The notes below the pieces were generated by a model. It was not told the DNA's origin. It did not search any database and saw only the letters and a list, made by a program, of their open reading frames with translations. A stretch of DNA of 39,995 nt, taken from Sulfurovum sp. (GTDB lineage Bacteria > Campylobacterota > Campylobacteria > Campylobacterales > Sulfurovaceae). Shown in pieces: positions 32,025-39,995 of this stretch. Each line of letters starts with the position of its first letter. Positions within the stretch are counted from its first letter, which is position 1. A program made the position numbers and the translations under genes. The stretch spans positions 1 through 39,995 of the forward strand of contig JANTHR010000011.1 of the NCBI GenBank assembly GCA_024762315.1. Direction: 5' to 3'.

Positions 32025-34283
32025 TTGAAAATCACGATTATAATCACAGCTATACTTTTTATCTACGGTGCCTTTTCAACACTGTTTCATGATACTACCT
32101 TGGCAGGGAATATAGGAAAAATAGTAGGAGATACCAATATTCATTTGTTCGGGTATTTTGCTTATATCGATATCTTCGTTCTTTTTTACCCGCTTTATAA
32201 GCTCTATACTGATGTATCTGTACGTAAAAATATTGATTTTTACTTGGGCTGGATACTCTTTTTTATCGCATGTGTACTTTTTGAATCTTTGGTACTTGAA
32301 CTTGAAAATGCAGGTTTCCTCGGCATACAGATCGTTGAATTTTTACAACCCCTCATAGGGAAAGCCGGGCTCTGGCTGCTTTGGCTGATGATCATGGCAC
32401 TCTCTTTGGTCTTTATACTTGATGATGATTTCTCTCCGGAGGACCTGAAAATAAAAGGATTTAACCTTTCCCCGATCACCGCAGGAGCAGGAAAATCCTT
32501 TGCCGGTATAAAGGCTGTTTTGAAAAAAATATTTACAAACCCTTTCTCTTCTCCCGCGTTGGAAGATGAGATGATGCCTGTCATGGAGAAAAAAGAAGTG
32601 ACACCAAAGAAAACACGTGCAAAAAGAAAACCGGCAGCCAAAAAAACCTTCACAAGAAAAACGCCGGCTAAAGCAGAAGAAAAAAGAAGCATAGATCTTA
32701 GCGAAGATAATGAGCCTGTTATGAATGAGATCCTGGAACTTGAACATACCTATGAAGAGACACTTCATACACCCCAAAAACCTTTACTGTCAAACAGTAC
32801 CTCAGGTGTAGAGATAGTCGAAGAGTTGGAAGAGAACTCCAAACTCATGGAACAGATAGATAAGGGGGCAGTGACCAAACCTAAAAACTTCAAGTTACCC
32901 AAATTGGATTTCTTACAAAAAGCACCGAAAACAACTAAAAAGATCAATGAAGCAGAGATAGATAAAAAAATAGAGGAACTGCTTGCCAAACTGCAGCACT
33001 TTAAAGTAGAAGGCGATGTGATACGTACCTATAGCGGCCCACTTGTTACTACCTTTGAGTTCAAGCCTGCACCCAATGTAAAAGTTTCAAAGATCCTGAA
33101 TTTGCAAGATGATCTTGCTATGGCCCTGAGTGCTGAGACGATACGTATACAGGCACCGATTCCCGGACGTGATGTAGTGGGTATAGAAATTCCCAATGAA
33201 ACCATAGAGACGATCTATTTGCGTGAAATACTGGAAAGTGATCTCTTTAAAGAGTCTAAATCTCCACTGACTGTGGCACTGGGGAAAGATATTGTGGGCA
33301 AACCGTTCATTACCGACATTAAAAAGCTGCCGCATCTTCTTATAGCAGGGACAACTGGTTCGGGTAAATCTGTAGGTATCAATGCCATGATACTCTCTTT
33401 GCTCTACAGAAATGACCCGGACCATCTCAAACTGATGCTAATCGATCCTAAGATGTTGGAATTTTCTATGTATAATGACATTCCCCATCTTATAACTCCT
33501 GTGATCACTGAGCCGGCCAAAGCTATCGCTGCCTTGGCAAATATGGTAGGAGAGATGGAACGCCGTTATAAATTGATGGCGGAGAGTCGTACTAAAAATA
33601 TAGAAAACTATAATGAAAAAATGAAAAAAGAAGGGACTGCCGAGCCATTTCCATTCATTGTTATCGTCATAGATGAGCTTGCCGATCTTATGATGAACGG
33701 CGGTAAAGACGTTGAACTTTCCATTGCAAGACTAGCGCAGAAATCAAGAGCATGCGGGATACACCTTATTGTGGCAACACAGAGACCAAGTGTAGATGTT
33801 GTGACAGGACTGATCAAAGCGAACCTGCCTTCGCGACTGAGTTATAGAGTAGGACAGCGTATCGACTCCAAGGTTATTTTGGACACGATGGGTGCAGAGA
33901 GTCTTCTTGGACGTGGAGACGGCCTTTTTACACCTCCCGGGACGACAGGACTTGTGCGTATTCATGCGCCGTGGAATACAGAAGATGAGATAGATGAAGT
34001 CGTTGAATTCCTCAAAGCACAGCGTGAACCAGACTATGATGAAAGCTATCTTGTTACAGGTGGTGCAGCAAGTGCATCCGGAAGTGACAATGCCGAGATT
34101 GTGTTGGACCCTCTTTTCGAAGAGGCGAAAGCTGTGGTACTTGCAGATAAAAAAACTTCTATCTCCTACTTGCAGCGCAAGCTTCAGATTGGATATAATA
34201 GAGCAGCGAATATAATAGAACAGCTTGAGGCAAAAAGTATATTGAGCCCGCCTAATGCAAAAGGAAACAGAGAAATCTTATAG
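32025..34283 (+). CDS. ftsK: DNA translocase FtsK
   Basis: 752 residues from TTG 32025, with AAGG at 32013-32016 and no ATG nearby. N-terminal membrane domain with about four helices (residues ~1-130). A Lys/Glu/Pro-rich linker (~180-300) is shorter than in E. coli. The motor domain has Walker A IAGTTGSGKSVGINAM (~440-455), LMLIDPKMLEFSMYNDIPHL, Walker B FIVIVIDELADLMM and LIVATQRPSVDVVTGLIKAN. The C-terminal gamma winged helix (DPLFEEAKAVVLADKKTSISYLQRKL) reads the orientation sequences and contacts XerD/XerH. FtsK moves chromosome ends through the division septum. Confidence 0.96.
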   Translation: MKITIIITAILFIYGAFSTLFHDTTLAGNIGKIVGDTNIHLFGYFAYIDIFVLFYPLYKLYTDVSVRKNIDFYLGWILFFIACVLFESLVLELENAGFLGIQIVEFLQPLIGKAGLWLLWLMIMALSLVFILDDDFSPEDLKIKGFNLSPITAGAGKSFAGIKAVLKKIFTNPFSSPALEDEMMPVMEKKEVTPKKTRAKRKPAAKKTFTRKTPAKAEEKRSIDLSEDNEPVMNEILELEHTYEETLHTPQKPLLSNSTSGVEIVEELEENSKLMEQIDKGAVTKPKNFKLPKLDFLQKAPKTTKKINEAEIDKKIEELLAKLQHFKVEGDVIRTYSGPLVTTFEFKPAPNVKVSKILNLQDDLAMALSAETIRIQAPIPGRDVVGIEIPNETIETIYLREILESDLFKESKSPLTVALGKDIVGKPFITDIKKLPHLLIAGTTGSGKSVGINAMILSLLYRNDPDHLKLMLIDPKMLEFSMYNDIPHLITPVITEPAKAIAALANMVGEMERRYKLMAESRTKNIENYNEKMKKEGTAEPFPFIVIVIDELADLMMNGGKDVELSIARLAQKSRACGIHLIVATQRPSVDVVTGLIKANLPSRLSYRVGQRIDSKVILDTMGAESLLGRGDGLFTPPGTTGLVRIHAPWNTEDEIDEVVEFLKAQREPDYDESYLVTGGAASASGSDNAEIVLDPLFEEAKAVVLADKKTSISYLQRKLQIGYNRAANIIEQLEAKSILSPPNAKGNREIL

Positions 34284-34292
34284 GGAGATGAC

Positions 34293-34694
34293 ATGGCATA
34301 TTTTTCAGAGGCAAAAAAAGGTGATAAAGTCTATGGACTCATTTTCGGAAGAGGAAAAATAGTAAATATTTTTCCTGACAGTTTTTATTCTGTCATGGTC
34401 GAGTTTAAAAATGGTTATGAAGTACCCTATACCGATGAGGGCATACCCGGTTGGGGTAATTTTAAAAAGCAGACCCTGTTCTACAGAGATGATGTGGATC
34501 TCTGTAATGAAGACTTTTCACCTACAGAAAAGATCCTTTCACCCAAAAAGATCATAAAACTCAGAGAAAAGAACAAATTAGAGATCAGACTTCCTTCGGG
34601 TATATGGAAAAATCTGAAGAAGGCCGATCCTGATTATGTAGAGAAACTACTCAAAAATGAGCAGTATCACCTTTTCAGAAAAAAAGATAAATGA
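34293..34694 (+). CDS. Small soluble protein of unknown function downstream of ftsK
   Basis: 133 residues; AGGGAGATGAC directly precedes ATG 34293, nine bases after the ftsK stop, so the two are probably co-transcribed. The N-terminal half is beta-rich (GDKVYGLIFGRGKIVNIFP, FYSVMVEFKNGYEVPYTDEG), resembling a small SH3/KOW- or Tudor-like barrel of the kind seen in UvrD/CarD-like nucleic-acid binders (impression only). The C-terminal half is Lys-rich (KKIIKLREKNKLEIRLPSG). No signal peptide or membrane helix. Not recognised. Confidence 0.8.
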   Translation: MAYFSEAKKGDKVYGLIFGRGKIVNIFPDSFYSVMVEFKNGYEVPYTDEGIPGWGNFKKQTLFYRDDVDLCNEDFSPTEKILSPKKIIKLREKNKLEIRLPSGIWKNLKKADPDYVEKLLKNEQYHLFRKKDK

Positions 34695-34707
34695 TCTTTA
34701 ACAGCAG

Positions 34708-34731
34708 ACAGACAGGTATCAGCCTGTTTGT
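34708..34731 (+). terminator. Possible Rho-independent terminator after the ftsK operon
   Basis: A 9-bp stem (34708-34716 with 34723-34731, one G-U pair) and a 6-nt loop lie 14 bases after the stop at 34694. The following bases are only moderately T-rich (TTTGTAAC). Confidence 0.45.
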
Positions 34732-34839
34732 TTGTAACTATCCGATACATCTAGCTTATATCAACTATTTCCTTCTCTTATTAAAAGCATTTTATATATC
34801 TAAATCTGTTAAAATCTAATCACAAAATTATAAACTAAC

Positions 34840-34844
34840 AGGAG
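34840..34844 (+). promoter_or_regulatory. Strong ribosome binding site of acnB
   Basis: AGGAG six bases before ATG 34851 fixes the start. Candidate -10 boxes upstream are TAAAAT at 34810-34815 and TATAAA at 34829-34834; the first leaves room for a normal leader. Confidence 0.6.
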
Positions 34845-34850
34845 ACCAAT

Positions 34851-37421
34851 ATGGCCTTAGTAGAAGAATATAAAGCACACACAGCAGAGCGTGCGAAACT
34901 TGGCGTACCACCGTTGGCATTGACGGCTGAAGCGACAGCGGAACTTGTGGAACTGCTTAAAGCAGAACCTATTGTAGAGAAAGAATATCTACTGGATCTA
35001 TTGAAGAATAAAGTGCCTGCAGGTGTGGATGATGCAGCCTATGTAAAAGCGGCATTTTTGAACGCGATCGTTCAAGGTGATGCAAAGAGCAGTGCCATCA
35101 CTCCATATGAAGCAGTTGAGATCCTTGGTGCTATGCTTGGCGGTTACAACATAGGGCCACTGATTGATGCGTTGAGAAACCAGGATGTTGCCATTGCTCA
35201 GGAAGCGGCAGACCAGCTGAAAAATACTATTTTGGTTTATGGTGACTTCGAGACAGTTAAAACACTTATGGATGAAGGTAACGAATTCGCAAAACAGGTG
35301 ATCGAGTCATGGGCAAATGCCGAGTGGTTCACGAACAAACCTGAATTGGAAAAAGAGATCACGCTTACCGTTTATAAGATCCCCGGGGAGACCAACACGG
35401 ATGATCTTTCTCCTGCATCTGAAGCTTTTACGAGAGCGGACATTCCTCTTCATGCGAACTCTTTTCTTCAGTCAAGAATGGAAAACCCGTTGGAGACAAT
35501 GGCAGAATTGAAGAAAAAAGGCCATCCTCTTGCTTATGTGGGTGATGTTGTAGGTACAGGATCATCAAGAAAATCAGGTATTAACTCCGTACAATGGCAT
35601 ATGGGTAGAGATATTCCAGGTGTTCCAAACAAGAGAACAGGCGGTGTGGTCATCGGTGATATCATTGCTCCGATCTTCTTCAACACAGCTGAAGACAGTG
35701 GATGTCTTCCTATCCAGGCTCCGGTAGCAGAACTTGAAACAGGGGATGTGATCACGGTAAAACCTTTTGACGGCGTGATTGAGAAAGAGGGGAAAGTTGT
35801 TTCAGAATTCACGCTTGAGCCAAATACACTTCCGGATGAAATGAGAGCAGGAGGTCGTATTCCGCTGATCATCGGTAAAGGTCTGACTGCCAAAGCAAGA
35901 GAAGCGCTTGGCATGGGTCCAAGCGACATGTTCATGACACCGGATATGCCTGAAGATAACGGCAAAGGATTTACGCTTGCACAGAAAATGGTTGGTAAAG
36001 CATGTGGTATGGAAGGTGTGAAGCCAGGTACCTATTGTGAACCGATATGTACTACGGTCGGATCACAGGATACAACAGGTCCAATGACAAGAGACGAGAT
36101 CAAAGAGCTGGCGGCACTCAGTTTCGGTGCGGACTTCGTGCTTCAGTCATTCTGTCACACAGCGGCCTACCCTAAGCCTGCAGATATCGACCTTCAGCAT
36201 ACGCTTCCAAAGTTCTGGACGGAGAGAAAAGGTTTCATTCTCAGACCAGGTGACGGTGTTATCCACAGCTGGCTGAACAGAATGTGTCTTCCGGATACAG
36301 TCGGTACAGGAGGGGACAGCCATACAAGATTCCCTATCGGTATCTCGTTCCCGGCAGGTTCGGGTCTCGTTGCTTTCGCAGCGGTAACAGGTATGATGCC
36401 TCTTACTATGCCTGAATCTGTTCTTGTAAGATTCAAGGGTGAAATGCAGCCTGGTATCACATTGCGTGACCTGGTCAATGCCATTCCTTATCAGGCGATC
36501 AAAGACGGTCTGTTGACTGTTGAGAAAAAAGGCAAGAAAAATATCTTTGCAGGCCGTGTTCTTGAGATCGAAGGTCTTGAAGATCTTAAATGTGAGCAGG
36601 CATTTGAGCTTTCAGATGCATCAGCAGAGCGTTCGGCAGCGGCATGTACGGTCAAATTGAACAAAGAACCTATTATTGAGTACCTCAAGTCAAACATCGT
36701 ACTCATAGAAGAGTTGATAAAGCAGGGCTATGAAGACAAACAAACACTTCAAAGACGTGCAGACAAAATGAAAGAGTGGATCGAAAATCCTGAACTGCTT
36801 GATGCAGATGCGGATGCAGATTATGCTGCAGTTATCGAGATTGACATGAATGAGATCAAAGAGCCGATCCTGGCTTGTCCTAACGATCCGGATGATGTTA
36901 AGACACTGTCAGAAATTCATGAGCAGGGTCTTAGAACAGAGATCGATGAAGTATTCGTCGGTTCATGTATGACGAACATCGGTCTTTTCAGAGCGCTGGG
37001 AGAAGTACTTAAAGGCGAAGGTCAGGTACCGACAAAACTGTGGGTATGTCCTCCGACGAAAATGGATGAACATACGCTGATCGAAGAGGGATATTACGCC
37101 ATCTTCGGTACGGCGGGTGCAAGAACAGAGATCCCGGGATGCTCACTCTGTATGGGTAACCAGGCACAGGTAGGGCAGGGAGCCTATGTATTCTCCACCT
37201 CTACAAGAAACTTTGACAATAGACTGGGTAAAGATTCCCAGGTCTATCTTGGTTCTGCAGAGCTTGCCGCAGTGGTTGCGCTAAAAGGCAAGCTGCCGAC
37301 AGCGGAAGAATATATGGAACTGGTTCCCAAGAAGATCAAACCTGAAATGACAGATGATGTCTACAGATACCTGAACTTCAACCAAGTTGCCAAAGAGGAC
37401 CTTGAAGCGATGGTAGAGTAA
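34851..37421 (+). CDS. acnB: Aconitate hydratase B
   Basis: 856 residues, the usual AcnB length. It interconverts citrate and isocitrate in the TCA cycle; in Campylobacterota this can run in the reductive direction (family knowledge). The N-terminal HEAT-like domain (~1-155) and swivel domain (~165-380; [39 protein letters not shown]) precede the catalytic domains, as is typical for AcnB. The cluster ligands are Cys ~706 ([11 protein letters not shown]) and Cys ~764 and ~767 ([11 protein letters not shown]). Substrate residues are seen in [23 protein letters not shown]. Codon use is more regular than in the accessory genes, as expected for high expression. Confidence 0.97.
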   Translation: MALVEEYKAHTAERAKLGVPPLALTAEATAELVELLKAEPIVEKEYLLDLLKNKVPAGVDDAAYVKAAFLNAIVQGDAKSSAITPYEAVEILGAMLGGYNIGPLIDALRNQDVAIAQEAADQLKNTILVYGDFETVKTLMDEGNEFAKQVIESWANAEWFTNKPELEKEITLTVYKIPGETNTDDLSPASEAFTRADIPLHANSFLQSRMENPLETMAELKKKGHPLAYVGDVVGTGSSRKSGINSVQWHMGRDIPGVPNKRTGGVVIGDIIAPIFFNTAEDSGCLPIQAPVAELETGDVITVKPFDGVIEKEGKVVSEFTLEPNTLPDEMRAGGRIPLIIGKGLTAKAREALGMGPSDMFMTPDMPEDNGKGFTLAQKMVGKACGMEGVKPGTYCEPICTTVGSQDTTGPMTRDEIKELAALSFGADFVLQSFCHTAAYPKPADIDLQHTLPKFWTERKGFILRPGDGVIHSWLNRMCLPDTVGTGGDSHTRFPIGISFPAGSGLVAFAAVTGMMPLTMPESVLVRFKGEMQPGITLRDLVNAIPYQAIKDGLLTVEKKGKKNIFAGRVLEIEGLEDLKCEQAFELSDASAERSAAACTVKLNKEPIIEYLKSNIVLIEELIKQGYEDKQTLQRRADKMKEWIENPELLDADADADYAAVIEIDMNEIKEPILACPNDPDDVKTLSEIHEQGLRTEIDEVFVGSCMTNIGLFRALGEVLKGEGQVPTKLWVCPPTKMDEHTLIEEGYYAIFGTAGARTEIPGCSLCMGNQAQVGQGAYVFSTSTRNFDNRLGKDSQVYLGSAELAAVVALKGKLPTAEEYMELVPKKIKPEMTDDVYRYLNFNQVAKEDLEAMVE

Positions 37422-37437
37422 TTTACTCTCCCTTTGT

Positions 37438-37461
37438 AAAGGCAGATATTTATCTGCCTTT
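37438..37461. terminator. Bidirectional Rho-independent terminator
   Basis: A perfect 11-bp inverted repeat (AAAGGCAGATA / TATCTGCCTTT) with a 2-nt centre, ending in T's on the plus strand and beginning with A's, so it can act for acnB (plus) and the converging thioesterase gene (minus). It lies 16 bases after the acnB stop. Confidence 0.9.
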
Positions 37462-37484
37462 TAACTAGGGTGAATATTTGCCCT

Positions 37485-37856
37485 TTACAGTTGGGTGAAA
37501 ATTTCCTTAAATCGGTCAGGTATACGAGAAGGTTTCCCTTCATCAATATAGACCAAAACCACTTCCATAGAAAATATCTTTCTGTCTTCTTTGAATATCT
37601 CTTGCAACAATATAATAGAGCTATTTTTCATTGTTAAGATCCTGGATGTTACTTCAAGCATATCACCTAAAGTGGAAGTAGCTAAAAAGCTTGCTTTAAT
37701 ATCTCGCACAACAAAACCATTATGATGACCCAAGCCCGGCAAGATTCCTCTTGTGAAAAAAATTTCTGATCGTGCTCTTTCGCAGAAATTTATGTATCGT
37801 GTGTGGTAGGTGATGCCACCGGCATCGGTATCTTCATAATAGACCCTTACTTTCAT
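37485..37856 (-). CDS. ybgC: YbgC-family acyl-CoA thioesterase
   Basis: 123 residues, hotdog fold. The N-terminal motif VYYEDTDAGGITYHTRYINFCERAR has the catalytic Asp (DTDAGG) and the typical substrate helix. YbgC enzymes hydrolyse short- to medium-chain acyl-CoA or acyl-ACP and are often tied to phospholipid and Tol-Pal envelope work. No tol-pal genes are visible here. Slightly shorter than E. coli YbgC (134 aa). It converges on acnB. Confidence 0.92.
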   Translation of the reverse strand: MKVRVYYEDTDAGGITYHTRYINFCERARSEIFFTRGILPGLGHHNGFVVRDIKASFLATSTLGDMLEVTSRILTMKNSSIILLQEIFKEDRKIFSMEVVLVYIDEGKPSRIPDRFKEIFTQL

Positions 37857-37945
37857 TTCAATCCTTTATACACATATAGAGCATTATACCTACATATCTT
37901 TGAAGCCATTCATTCTGTTTTGACTTTTTTTTGACATTTTTGATA

Positions 37946-37951
37946 TACAAT
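37946..37951 (+). promoter_or_regulatory. Possible -10 box for the GGDEF-EAL gene, very close to its start codon
   Basis: TACAAT ends eight bases before ATG 37960, following a T-rich tract and a TTGACA (37931-37936) that is too near to be its -35. The spacing suggests a leaderless message, or that the real promoter lies further upstream. Confidence 0.3.
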
Positions 37952-37959
37952 ACTTCACT

Positions 37960-39870
37960 ATGAATGAAAAGCGATTTTATAATTTTTTAGAAAAACAGAT
38001 ATTGGTATTGATAGGGTGGTCTTTGCTTACAGGACTGGGATTCACCATACTGAGTGTGCTGTACAATGTGGCAAAGCCCGCACTGATATGGTATGGGTTG
38101 GTCATGGCAGTCTCTTTTTGGGGCTGGAATCTTTATAAACAATATAAATATACCCATATGGACGGTGAGCAATTGGAAAAATGGTATTTACAGGCTAGAT
38201 TGTTCATTTATGCAATGTTTGGTTTGTGGACGATCCTTTTTCTTTTATATATTAAAGAAAATATATATAACCTGCATTATGTTGTTATATTTACCCAGAT
38301 AGGCGCGTCGGTCATAGCTGCAACATTTCTCTTTTCAGATAAAAAGATATTTATTCCTATACTATTGATCCTCATGTATCCCCTGGTTGTATATTTTGCT
38401 ATGATACAGGAGGCATACGGATATTTCCTGGCTGTATATTCTATTATATTTCTGGCTTTATTGCTTTATACTTCAAATAAGAGTTACTATTTAATGCAGC
38501 AGATTTACCATCAGGCACAGCATGATCCTCTCACAGGCCTCTATAACCGCCGTTATTTTTCTGACTACCTGGAGCAAATGCTGCATTCTATTGAAGCTTC
38601 TGAAAAATTTGCATATATCTTGCTGATTGATCTTGATTATTTCAAGACGATCAATGATTCTCTAGGGCATGAGATCGGAGACAAGCTTTTAATAGAAGTT
38701 GCCAAACGTATGGAACTGTTTAGTGAAGATACGCACTTGATAGCCCGCATAGGTGGAGATGAATTTATGATGGCAAGTTATGAATTTGACACGTTTGAAG
38801 CGTGTATGCAGGAAGCTGATATTTTTTCAAAAAAACTCCTAACTATCATTAAAAATACCTATATTATCGATCATCATCATTTACATATAAGTGCGAGTAT
38901 CGGTATTAAGAAAATAGGCAATACCAGGATGAAGGCAAGTCAAGTCATTAAAGAAGCCGATACAGCTATGTATGAAGTAAAAGCACAAGGCCGTGACGGC
39001 GTTATTGATTTTAATACGGTCTTAGCCAGAAAAGCCGACAACACACTTGAGGTTGAAAGAAAACTCTATTTCGCATTAAAAAGCAATGAGATAGAGCTTC
39101 ATTATCAGCCCCAGCTGGATCAGGATCAAAGGGTTGTTAGCTGTGAAGTTTTAGCTCGTTGGCACAATGAAACATTGGGCATGGTACAACCTTCGGAATT
39201 TATATTGGTGGCAGAGAAGACAGGCTTGATCATAGATCTGGGAAATTATATTTTGGTAGAGGCATTTAAAACGCTTAAAAAATGGGATGAAGAGGGTTTG
39301 GGCTTGGAACACTTTTCGATCAACATAAGTGTAAGACAGTTTTTGCACAGTTCTTTTGTCTATCAGGTCGAACACCTGTGTGATCTTTATTTAAATGAAA
39401 GAACACGTAAAAAACTAATTTTTGAGATAACGGAAACACTTTTGGCAGAAGATATAAGCAAGATCATCTCTATTGTCAATGCGCTGAAAGAACTGGGTAT
39501 CTCTTTTTCTATGGATGATTTTGGCACAGGGTATTCGTCATTGAGTTTTTTGCGTGAAGTACCTATAGATGAATTGAAAATAGACCGTATTTTTGTAAGC
39601 CGTTTGAGCGAAAGTGATTCGGATGAGATGATGATCTCTACCATTTTGTCATTGGCAAATATCTTTAATTTGCGTATTGTGGCCGAAGGTGTGGAAACAG
39701 GAGAGCAATTTAGGTTTTTAATGGAACATGGCTGTGATCTGTTTCAAGGATATTATTTTTCGAAACCGCTGAAGCAGGAAGATTTCGAGATATATGCACA
39801 TCAACAGAATATTATTGCCAAAAGAATAGCCTCCAGGAGAACAGCATCTAATTTCATTCAGGCATCTTAA
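37960..39870 (+). CDS. Membrane GGDEF-EAL protein (cyclic-di-GMP turnover)
   Basis: 636 residues. The N-terminal ~175 residues hold about six hydrophobic helices with no recognisable ligand-binding domain. The GGDEF domain (~185-345) has HDPLTGLYNRRYF and an intact GGDEF motif (residues ~265-269, ARIGGDEFMMA), so diguanylate cyclase activity is possible. The EAL domain (~370-615) has EVLARW (residues 396-398, EVL instead of EAL), NISVRQF, FEITETLL, DDFGTGYSSLSFL, LKIDRIF and VAEGVE; most metal-binding residues are present, so phosphodiesterase activity is likely. No ribosome site precedes ATG 37960. It controls motility or biofilm choice by family precedent; the signal is unknown. Confidence 0.93.
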   Translation: MNEKRFYNFLEKQILVLIGWSLLTGLGFTILSVLYNVAKPALIWYGLVMAVSFWGWNLYKQYKYTHMDGEQLEKWYLQARLFIYAMFGLWTILFLLYIKENIYNLHYVVIFTQIGASVIAATFLFSDKKIFIPILLILMYPLVVYFAMIQEAYGYFLAVYSIIFLALLLYTSNKSYYLMQQIYHQAQHDPLTGLYNRRYFSDYLEQMLHSIEASEKFAYILLIDLDYFKTINDSLGHEIGDKLLIEVAKRMELFSEDTHLIARIGGDEFMMASYEFDTFEACMQEADIFSKKLLTIIKNTYIIDHHHLHISASIGIKKIGNTRMKASQVIKEADTAMYEVKAQGRDGVIDFNTVLARKADNTLEVERKLYFALKSNEIELHYQPQLDQDQRVVSCEVLARWHNETLGMVQPSEFILVAEKTGLIIDLGNYILVEAFKTLKKWDEEGLGLEHFSINISVRQFLHSSFVYQVEHLCDLYLNERTRKKLIFEITETLLAEDISKIISIVNALKELGISFSMDDFGTGYSSLSFLREVPIDELKIDRIFVSRLSESDSDEMMISTILSLANIFNLRIVAEGVETGEQFRFLMEHGCDLFQGYYFSKPLKQEDFEIYAHQQNIIAKRIASRRTASNFIQAS

Positions 39871-39995
39871 AACTGATATGCTGCTTCGATCACCGTAAGA
39901 ACAGAATTTTATAAAGTCATGTTGCAGATTGTATTAATGATTACGGAAGCTCTGTTTGGATCATGTAAAACGAAAATGAAACACACTTTAAATAG
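39871..39995. other. Right-edge sequence, no gene assigned
   Basis: The last 125 bases follow the GGDEF-EAL stop. A short plus-strand frame from about 39922 runs off the edge, but it lacks a ribosome site and recognisable features. Confidence 0.3.

Noticed and set aside
1..39995. CRISPR array
   Set aside because: No regularly spaced identical repeats and no cas genes. The tandem repeats seen (111 bp, 12 bp) are in-frame coding repeats without spacers.

Overview
The window looks like a chromosome segment from a member of the Campylobacterota (epsilonproteobacteria), probably Sulfurovum- or Sulfurimonas-like. The evidence is the moderately AT-rich composition and several lineage-typical genes: a saccharopine-dehydrogenase-like carboxynorspermidine/carboxyspermidine dehydrogenase, biosynthetic arginine decarboxylase, aconitase B, a STAS-fused MlaE and a UbiX/CoaD/Tmk cluster. 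From memory, the minus-strand order ubiX, coaD, tmk, hisS, speA, cysE, aspartate aminotransferase matches Campylobacter jejuni. Here it is interrupted between speA and hisS by a five-gene plus-strand block. The genus is an inference.

Bases 1-12663 are accessory and hold the least familiar biology. On the plus strand they encode: a left-truncated coiled-coil repeat protein; a von Willebrand factor A (VWA) protein; an ABC ATPase and a MacB/FtsX-type permease with overlapping start and stop; a beta-propeller-like repeat protein with C-terminal ankyrin repeats; a very large (about 1341 aa) secreted protein with an N-terminal TPR-like region; and a small secreted protein. Nearly all have export signals, so this looks like a cell-envelope or export system that I do not recognise as described. 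In two adjacent genes the signal peptide is cut off from the mature protein: by an A9 homopolymer frameshift in the VWA gene (1130-1138) and by an in-frame TAG in the propeller gene (5821-5823). These could be decay, phase variation or slippage, recoding, or sequence error.

Bases 12664-13231 are the island boundary: a remnant of an IS256/Mutator-type transposase (minus), a 3' remnant of a tyrosine recombinase (plus), then a CAU-anticodon tRNA gene (minus).

Bases 13232-31359 are mainly core genes. They are rodA, pgeF, a type II NADH dehydrogenase-like enzyme, DUF2461, the polyamine dehydrogenase, an AEC transporter, a DedA protein, aspartate aminotransferase, cysE and speA. Then comes the plus-strand Mla-type lipid transport operon (STAS-MlaE, MlaF, MlaD, PqiC-like lipoprotein) followed by ppk2, and then hisS, tmk, coaD and ubiX on the minus strand. 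REP-like hairpins and GAGTG-type repeats sit in the spacers.

Bases 31594-31860 hold three minus-strand tRNA genes: Gly(GCC), Gly(UCC) and Leu(CAA). They are followed by ftsK, an unrecognised small protein, acnB with a clear bidirectional terminator, a ybgC-type thioesterase, and a membrane GGDEF-EAL protein near the right edge.
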